Positions 58,869 to 64,000 of a stretch of 64,000 nt of DNA are shown here, one piece after another; the stretch's first letter is position 1, and each line of letters begins with the position of its first letter. The DNA is from Deltaproteobacteria bacterium. GTDB taxonomy: Bacteria > Myxococcota_A > Polyangia > Polyangiales > Ga0077539. The notes beneath the pieces were generated by a model. That model was not told the DNA's origin. It saw only the letters and a list, made by a program, of their open reading frames with translations, and did not search any database. The position numbers were made by a program, and so were the translations under genes. The DNA lies in contig CANJUR010000002.1 of assembly GCA_947477565.1 (NCBI GenBank), forward strand, positions 153,215 to 217,214. Reading direction: 5' to 3'.

Positions 58869-60584
58869 TCACCGCCGTCGTCGTCGTCGTCCCACCAACG
58901 CCATCGCCAGCGCGACGACGCCCCACCCGCTCGGTGTCTTCGCGCGGGCCGCCGCGCGGCAATCGCAGTCGCCCTCGGTCACCTCGCGCAGCGTCTCGAC
59001 TCCCGCATCGACGCCCGTGTCCAGGCCCGCATCGACACCCGAATCGACGCCCGTGTACGTGCCGACGTCTCTCGCCGCGGTGCCGACGTCCGTCACCGAA
59101 GTGCCGACGTCTCTCGCCCCCGTGCCCACGTCCATCATCACGGGCACATCGACCCCGACCACGCCCGCGTCGAGCGGCGGCAGCGATGGATCGATCACCA
59201 GCCGCAGCACCGGTCCGCGCGTCGGGGAAACCTCCTTCGCGTCGAAGTGCGCTGCGTTCGTGTCGCTCGCTTCCGGCAGCACGGCGAACGCGTACGTCCC
59301 CGCCGCGGTCACCGCGGTCACGGGGAGCGTCAGCGTGTACGGCTCGTTGACCGCCACGCCGTCGATGCGCGCGAGCCGCGGGCCGCGGGGTCCGGGTCGC
59401 GCGGTCCAGGTGAGCGTCGACTCCGACCACCCGCTACTCGCCGCCGCGTACACGCTCGCGCCGCTGCCTTGCGCAGACGCGCCGGTCGCGCTGTTGAACC
59501 GCAGCTGCGCCTGCACCACGCGCCCCGGCAGCGCGCCCACCCGAAACTTCACGTAGAACTCGCTGTCGCCCGCGCCCACCGCAAGGTCGCGCGCGTCGGG
59601 GTACACCGTCGACGCGAGCGTCGGATCGACCGTGACGTCCTCCACCGCGGGGTACTCGAGCACCATGCCCGACATCGTCGGAGTGCCCGCGTCGGTGACC
59701 GTCGCGCCGGGGCAGCGGGCGAGCGCGCCCTCCACGCCGTCGACCACGAGGTCGGAGAACACCGCGCCCACCGGAAGTTGCGCCTCCGTCACCGCGCTCG
59801 GGCGCGCCGTTCCAAGCGACAGGTGCAGGTCCGACGGACCGAACGTGAGCCCCGAGTCCGCCCAGCGGATCGACAGCACCTCCGCGCCGTTGCGGAGGTA
59901 GCGCGTGCGCCCGCCGCCCCACTCGACGCGGAGGCGCTGCGGGGACCCATCCCAGGTGCCGTTGCCGCCGAAAGGCTCCTCGAAAAACGACCCGCAGCCG
60001 CAGGCCCCGAAGCCCGGCGCTCCGCTCGGGCACATCCCCCACATCAGCTTCTGCTGCCCCGGCCGCATCGGCTCGTTGTTGGGGAAGATGCGAAGCATGC
60101 ACTTGTAGTGGTTCTCGCGAAACTCTGACCCGTACCGGATCGGCTCCGCGATGCCGTATCCGCCCTCGTACATCGCGAAGATCTCGTTGTCCGTCGTCGT
60201 CCCAAGGCTCGCCATCGTCACGTGGGTGAGCGTGAACTCCACCGACCCCGACACCAGCCGCGGCAGCGCGTACCACACCCGATCGGCGCGGTCGGTGACG
60301 TGCCACCCATCCGCCGCGAACGACCCCCCCACGGCGTTGCCGCGGGTGCCGCCGCGCAACCCGTCCTCCAGGTGAAACGCCGCTACCGATCGCGTCGCCA
60401 GCAGCGCCCCGAGCGCGCCGCAGAGCCAGCGAGCTCTTCCAGCGCGGCGAAAGGGTGCTCTCGACGGCGCAGGACAAGGGAGATTCGCATCGGAGGGAGC
60501 TTCGGTCACGGGACGGGATGCGTGCCAGAAAGGCTGGGAAATTGGGTCGTTGATCCGCCAAAACCCCGTTAGTTTCCCTGCCAT
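58869..60584 (-). CDS. Secreted protein with concanavalin-like and DNRLRE-like parts and a MYXO-CTERM tail
   Basis: A 571-residue exported protein. The N-terminus has a long polar part then a hydrophobic leader (ARWLCGALGALLATRSVAAF; a start near the Arg cluster is possible). Region about 70-290 is beta-rich, lectin/polysaccharide-lyase-like (VWYALPRLVSGSVEFTLTHV, QRLRVEWGGGRTRYLRNGAE). Region about 320-460 is DNRLRE/CBM96-like (LRFNSATGASAQGSGASVYA, STLTWTARPGPRGPRLARID). A Asp/Val-rich repeat linker (DVGT, DAGLDTGVDAG) leads to a C-terminal sorting tail: CDC Cys pair, hydrophobic GWGVVALAMALVG, six Arg. Such tails are cut and the protein anchored at the surface. Confidence 0.85.
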   Translation of the reverse strand: MAGKLTGFWRINDPISQPFWHASRPVTEAPSDANLPCPAPSRAPFRRAGRARWLCGALGALLATRSVAAFHLEDGLRGGTRGNAVGGSFAADGWHVTDRADRVWYALPRLVSGSVEFTLTHVTMASLGTTTDNEIFAMYEGGYGIAEPIRYGSEFRENHYKCMLRIFPNNEPMRPGQQKLMWGMCPSGAPGFGACGCGSFFEEPFGGNGTWDGSPQRLRVEWGGGRTRYLRNGAEVLSIRWADSGLTFGPSDLHLSLGTARPSAVTEAQLPVGAVFSDLVVDGVEGALARCPGATVTDAGTPTMSGMVLEYPAVEDVTVDPTLASTVYPDARDLAVGAGDSEFYVKFRVGALPGRVVQAQLRFNSATGASAQGSGASVYAAASSGWSESTLTWTARPGPRGPRLARIDGVAVNEPYTLTLPVTAVTAAGTYAFAVLPEASDTNAAHFDAKEVSPTRGPVLRLVIDPSLPPLDAGVVGVDVPVMMDVGTGARDVGTSVTDVGTAARDVGTYTGVDSGVDAGLDTGVDAGVETLREVTEGDCDCRAAARAKTPSGWGVVALAMALVGRRRRRR

Positions 60585-60626
60585 GGCGGGGATCCTAGAC
60601 GCACGCCATCATCCAGCGCAACCGTG

Positions 60627-60664
60627 GGGATAGGTACTTCAACCGGCCACATTGCTGGAACAAG
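60627..60664. repeat. 38-bp repeat, copy 2 (upstream of the MYXO-CTERM lectin-like gene)
   Basis: Plus strand GGGATAGGTACTTCAACCGG and onwards to ACAAG. It ends 42 bases before the start codon of the lectin-like gene on the minus strand and has the same orientation as copy 1. The rest of the 170-base gap between the two MYXO-CTERM genes shows no other element. Confidence 0.75.
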
Positions 60665-60754
60665 GTTGCTCGGGTGGACCGAACGTCGCTCGGTGGTTCT
60701 GCGCATTCCGCTCGCCGGCTGACCCTCGCGGCCAGCGCGCGCGGAGACACACCC

Positions 60755-62308
60755 TCAACGGGCGGCCGCGCTGCGCCGCGAGCGCCGGCGGCGGCGGACG
60801 AGCGCGGCGAGACCTGCGAGCGTCGCCAACCCGCGAGCAGGCGCAGACCCGCGCGCGCCCGCCGTGCGGCAGCCGCAACCGCCGTCGTCGATCCCGGCAA
60901 GCTTGCCGGCATCGGCGGGCGAGGGCCCCGCGTCGACGTCGCCGCCACCCGCTTCGACCGGCGCCCCGAGGTCGGTCGCCCCGCCGGTATCGCGCGCGCT
61001 CACGACATCGGCTGGAGGCCGCGGCACGTCGAGCACCCGCGGAACATCGACCAGCACGCCGCCCCCCGCGTCGGGCATCGCCGCGCAGGCGTTGCTGCCC
61101 GGAACGCAAACGCTCAGCGTCGCGCTCGCCGTGAAGCAGCGGTAGCCGCGCGGGCAGTTGCAGTCGTCTTCACAGCGCTGCGAGCAGAACGGCGCCGCGC
61201 CCGAGACGCCCACGCAGGGGCCGCCCGACGAGCAGTCCGAGGCCGTGCGGCACGCGCCGCCGAACCCCGTGGTGCCACCGCCCCCGGGGCACACCGAGGG
61301 TTCGATCGCCCAGGCCCCCGCGCAGGTCTCCCGCGCCGGACCCGACGCCATCGTCGCGTACATGCAGCGCCCCGCGGCTCCGCACCAGCCGCAGTTGTTC
61401 GCCGCCGCGCACGTCGAGCACGAGCCGTAGCCCATGCAGGGGTCGGCGACCGCGGTGGCATCACGCGGCGCGACGCCCGAATCAACCTCCGTAGTGGAAC
61501 AGTTCATCGGAAACGGCGCCCATCCGCCCGGGCAGGTTCCGACGGTGGGGCCGCTGACCTCTCCGGTCATGCAGAGACGGGTCGAGGTACACCACCCGCA
61601 GGCCGACTGCGGCGTGCACTCGCCGCACGACGTGATCGCGTTGCAAGGATCGCTCGGGGGGCCCGCGTCGATGGGACCTACGCCCGCGTCGGGGCCTGGC
61701 CCGCTGCCGGGATAGAGCGCGCAGACGCCCGCGATGTCGTCCGTCGACATCACCCGGCTGGGACGACCGGGGTAGGATGGAAACATGATCGACTCGCGCG
61801 GCACCGTGGTGTGGCCGAGCCCGAGGAAATGCCCCTGTTCGTGAACGGCGATGGACTGCGTGTCGACAGTGCCGCGACGCCCGTCGAGGGACCATGTGAA
61901 GCCCACGGCGTTGTATAGGATATCGGCGTCGATGTTGGCGCCGCCGGAGCTGACCGGCAGCGTCACGCCGATCACGGAGTTCACCGCGCCCAGCTCGGCG
62001 GGCCAGGCGCCGGAGATCCAAGCGAAGGTGTTCACCCGGTCGCGGGTCGAGCCGCGTACCACCGTCGTGGTGCCCGCGTTCACCGCGCGAAAGCGCGTGC
62101 ACGAGGCCGACGACCACGTTGTGAAGCCCGCCTCGAAGGCCAGGCGGCCGTTGTCCATTCCGCCGAGGCTCGCGGGCACCGTCGCGGGGTTCCAGAACCA
62201 GCTGACCGGCAGGGTGCGCCACACGCCCCCCGTGCGGCTGTACCCGCTCGCCGCGGCCGCGTACGAGAGCGCTGCGACCGCGAGCGCCGAGGCGAGGCGC
62301 TGCTTCAC
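60755..62308 (-). CDS. Secreted matrixin-type metalloprotease with PSI-like Cys domains and MYXO-CTERM tail
   Basis: A 517-residue exported protease. The leader MKQRLASALAVAALSYAAAA then SGYSRT is a signal peptide. The catalytic domain (about 25-200) has the zinc motif HEQGHFLGLGH (HExxHxxGxxH, near 155) and a Met-turn in RESIMFPSYPG, as in matrixins (M10). Two PSI-like Cys modules follow (NAITSCGECTPQSACGWCTS, SCSTCAAANNCGWCGAAGRC), then a further Cys-rich stretch and Asp/Val-rich spacer. The C-terminus is a MYXO-CTERM tail (GCGC, hydrophobic LATLAGLAALV, Arg run). It overlaps the downstream-upstream partner by 4 bases (ATGA). Confidence 0.92.
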   Translation of the reverse strand: MKQRLASALAVAALSYAAAASGYSRTGGVWRTLPVSWFWNPATVPASLGGMDNGRLAFEAGFTTWSSASCTRFRAVNAGTTTVVRGSTRDRVNTFAWISGAWPAELGAVNSVIGVTLPVSSGGANIDADILYNAVGFTWSLDGRRGTVDTQSIAVHEQGHFLGLGHTTVPRESIMFPSYPGRPSRVMSTDDIAGVCALYPGSGPGPDAGVGPIDAGPPSDPCNAITSCGECTPQSACGWCTSTRLCMTGEVSGPTVGTCPGGWAPFPMNCSTTEVDSGVAPRDATAVADPCMGYGSCSTCAAANNCGWCGAAGRCMYATMASGPARETCAGAWAIEPSVCPGGGGTTGFGGACRTASDCSSGGPCVGVSGAAPFCSQRCEDDCNCPRGYRCFTASATLSVCVPGSNACAAMPDAGGGVLVDVPRVLDVPRPPADVVSARDTGGATDLGAPVEAGGGDVDAGPSPADAGKLAGIDDGGCGCRTAGARGSAPARGLATLAGLAALVRRRRRSRRSAAAR

Positions 62309-62874
62309 TGCCCCCTCCGCGCGACCGACCGCAGCAGTTCAGTGAAGCGCCCGAGCGCCTGGTCAGGCTCTTCCGGCGCCTCGGACGCCACCAGCGCGCC
62401 GCGCTCGTTGGGCGCGGCAAACTCCACGTCGTGCAGGTCGCGGTGCACCATCGGCCCCTGCGGCGTCGCGACGACCTCATAGACCGACTGCGCCATCGCC
62501 GTGAGGTAGACCACGCCCGCCCCGCGTCGGAGAAAGAGCACCGCCTCCTCGCCCGCGCGAAGGTGCCCATCCCCCGGAACCGTCAGCGTCATGCCCTCGA
62601 GCGTTCCGCCGAACTGCCGGAGAGTAAGCTGCGTCGGCCCGTCTCCCTTCAAGTACTCCCGCACCTCGAGGCGCGTCAGCGTGAGGATGCGGGTCTCGTC
62701 TTCGTTCCATCGGGTGGCGGCGGGGCCCACCACTACGCGCACGACCAGCTCAGACTGCGCGAGGTGCTGCTCCTGCGCGAGCTTCACCATCACCGTCGCA
62801 TGCACCGCGGCCGGCGCCGCCGCGAGCCCGACTGCCAAGACGAGCGCAGAGATCATATGCCGACGTGAGTTCAT
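62305..62874 (-). CDS. Exported protein coupled to the matrixin
   Basis: A 189-residue exported protein with a clean signal peptide (MISALVLAVGLAAAPAAVHA from M7, or MNSRRH before it). The mature part is beta-rich: ELVVRVVVGPAATRW, TRILTLTRLEVREYLKGDGP, QLTLRQFGGTLEGMTLTVPG, GEEAVLFLRRGAGVVYLTAM. It resembles small beta-sandwich domains that occur next to secreted proteases in myxobacteria; I cannot name a family. A strong AAAGGAGC ribosome site lies about 11 bases before ATG 62874. It overlaps the matrixin start by 4 bases, so it may be an inhibitor, chaperone or partner. Confidence 0.78.
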   Translation of the reverse strand: MNSRRHMISALVLAVGLAAAPAAVHATVMVKLAQEQHLAQSELVVRVVVGPAATRWNEDETRILTLTRLEVREYLKGDGPTQLTLRQFGGTLEGMTLTVPGDGHLRAGEEAVLFLRRGAGVVYLTAMAQSVYEVVATPQGPMVHRDLHDVEFAAPNERGALVASEAPEEPDQALGRFTELLRSVARRGQ

Positions 62875-63346
62875 GAGACACGAGCTCCTTTGGGTGTTTC
62901 GCTTGCGAGGGTTTCGACGTGATGCGCACGCCTCGCGAGGTGCAGATTCTAACCCAGCGTCCGGCTTCGCCGTCACCCGCGAATATCCATCGCACGCGTA
63001 CGACAGCGCATGGACGAGCCGCGACGCCTGCCCGGCAGTGCTGAAGTTCGGAGTACGTTTTGACGACGCTGAAAGCGGCACTGCGAGGTCGCAAGGGTCG
63101 CAAGCGAATAGGGAATCCAATCATCCACTTACCCGATGACCGGGAGCGCGATCGCCGCAGCGCGGATGCACTGGCTCGCAGTGCTCACGCAGGTGACGCT
63201 GCGGCGCATGCCCGCGGGCCCCCAACCGCATCTGCACTCGCCTCTGGAAAGGCAGTGATCCGTCCCATGCGCGCCGTATCCCGGTCGTGTTTGCTGCACC
63301 GCTGCCACCTGTTTGGGAGCATTCCCGCTGCGCGGGTGGTCCGGTC

Positions 63347-63500
63347 GGCCCTTGCGGACGCCGCAACCGTCGGCGGGTGCGTCACGGGTGGCCCTTGCGG
63401 ACGCCGCAAGGGCCGACCGGTACACACCTCCACCCGACCGCAGTCACCGCAGGGCCCTCCGGGTACGTCACGGTCGGCCCTTGCGGACGCCGCATGGGCC
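63347..63500. repeat. Three copies of a REP-like palindromic element
   Basis: Core GGCCCTTGCGG-ACG-CCGCAA is present at 63347-63366, 63390-63414 and 63476-63500. The middle copy is a perfect 11-bp inverted repeat around ACG. The second and third are inverted copies of each other over about 50 bases: TGCGTCACGGGTGGCCC at one end matches the reverse complement at the other. Confidence 0.8.
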
Positions 63501-63857
63501 ACCCGTGACGCACCAATCCCCGATTGCGGGGTCCGCAACCCCCGACTGTGCCCGGTGGGTTGATCGGACGCGTGCCCGCAGGCGCGGTCCTCGTCACTCG
63601 CGATCCTCGCGGGAGTGCTCGTGGGGTGCTTCGATGTTGGCGTCGATGAGCTGCGGGGAGTGCTCGCTGCCAGCGATGCAATCGACCCATCAAGTCGTAG
63701 AGGCCCGCGACGGTGGGCCTTCACCCTGAGGGCGGTGGCCCGAAGGCCCGTCCGCGAAAGCAGAGCCGGTGTTCCCCCCCCCCGCCAACCGACGCCACGG
63801 ACCGCTCCGAACTCCAGCAACGCACTGAGGTTCAGAGTACGCCGCCTCGGCCCGCCG

Positions 63858-64000
63858 TGCCGCGTGCTGAAGCACACGGCACCCCCGCGAAAGCCCGCAG
63901 CGGGCTCCATCCCGGGTCCCACGGGGCAGCGCTTCTCCATCGGGACATCGTAGGAGCCCGGGTCTGCCCCGGGCTTCCACACCGTGCCGTGTGCTTCAGC
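63858..64000. repeat. Second palindromic element (two partial copies)
   Basis: At 63858-63883 GTGCCGCGTGCT-GA-AGCACACGGCAC is a 12-bp inverted repeat with one mismatch. At 63984-64000 a second copy begins (GTGCCGTGTGCT, then TCAGC) and is cut by the window edge. The two differ by a C/T change in the stem, as if kept paired. Confidence 0.6.

Larger units (their letters stand above)
62875..64000. other. Intergenic, repeat-rich region without supported gene
   Basis: Several long open frames cross this region on both strands, but none shows a ribosome site, a family motif or a protein-like composition, and they run through palindromic repeats. I see no gene. The promoter of the 62305-62308 operon should be within the first 200 bases; no clear -35/-10 pair is visible. 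A run of ten C lies near 63774. The element continues to the window end. Confidence 0.5.

Noticed and set aside
63060..63982. Open frames on both strands at the right end (167, 138 and 265 codons)
   Set aside because: They run through palindromic repeats, overlap each other and have Arg/Pro/Gly-rich non-protein composition.
1..64000. CRISPR array, insertion sequence, integrase or prophage genes
   Set aside because: No regularly spaced short repeats with unique spacers and no transposase, recombinase or phage-structural motif was found on either strand.

Overview
The window reads as chromosomal DNA of a high-GC, predatory-type bacterium of the phylum Myxococcota, most likely of the Polyangia/Sandaracinus kind. 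I infer this from several traits seen together: uniformly high GC; a Ser/Thr kinase fused to an AAA-type ATPase and TPR-like repeats; MJ0042-type zinc-ribbon and PATAN-type proteins; Cys-rich lipoprotein repeat proteins; and two secreted proteins with a MYXO-CTERM-like tail (Cys pair, hydrophobic helix, Arg cluster). No rRNA or marker gene fixes the species. Genes are packed tightly, and many junctions use overlapping GTGA or ATGA stop/start codons. No phage, transposase, CRISPR array or canonical tRNA was seen.

Layout. 1-5 kb: metabolism (pyruvate kinase with a membrane protein behind it, a cystathionine beta-synthase, an SDR dehydrogenase). 5-14 kb: a giant signalling kinase-ATPase coupled to a patatin phospholipase, an outer-membrane protein with YacG, a presenilin/SPP-like membrane protein, small secreted or soluble proteins, and a 6S RNA gene. 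14-24 kb: a DUF882 peptidase-like protein, the Fo part of an ATP synthase (atpZ-atpI-atpB-atpE), uvrC, a lipoprotein, a DUF4388-DnaJ protein, a TauE/SafE permease and histidine ammonia-lyase. 24-37 kb: two lipoproteins, then a tight five-gene plus-strand operon (zinc-ribbon/TPR membrane protein, a 1638-residue helical-repeat protein, a zinc-ribbon/TerB-like protein, MoxR ATPase, DUF58 protein). 37-48 kb: a DUF2791-like ATPase, a methyltransferase, phosphatidylserine synthase, a 1239-residue Cys-rich lipoprotein with 16 repeats, an unknown 624-residue protein and a MaoC-like protein.

48-59 kb is one continuous minus-strand run. It starts (in transcription order) with the peptidase MtfA, passes through an exosortase-A-type polysaccharide cluster (FemAB-like protein, polysaccharide deacetylase, glycosyltransferase, a second deacetylase-like protein, O-antigen-ligase-like protein), and then reaches MlaC, DUF507, a zinc-finger protein, a nucleotide-sugar epimerase, YicC and guanylate kinase. 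The exosortase itself is not in the window. 59-63 kb: two MYXO-CTERM proteins, one a matrixin metalloprotease, and a small exported partner. The last 1.1 kb holds no convincing gene and is rich in palindromic repeats.

The most notable items are the presenilin-like GxGD/PALP protein, the 6S RNA, the symmetric 8+8 Cys-repeat lipoprotein, the MoxR-DUF58 five-gene operon, a 38-bp repeat placed upstream of two genes, and a coding-like stretch behind mtfA with no stop codon in any of its three frames.
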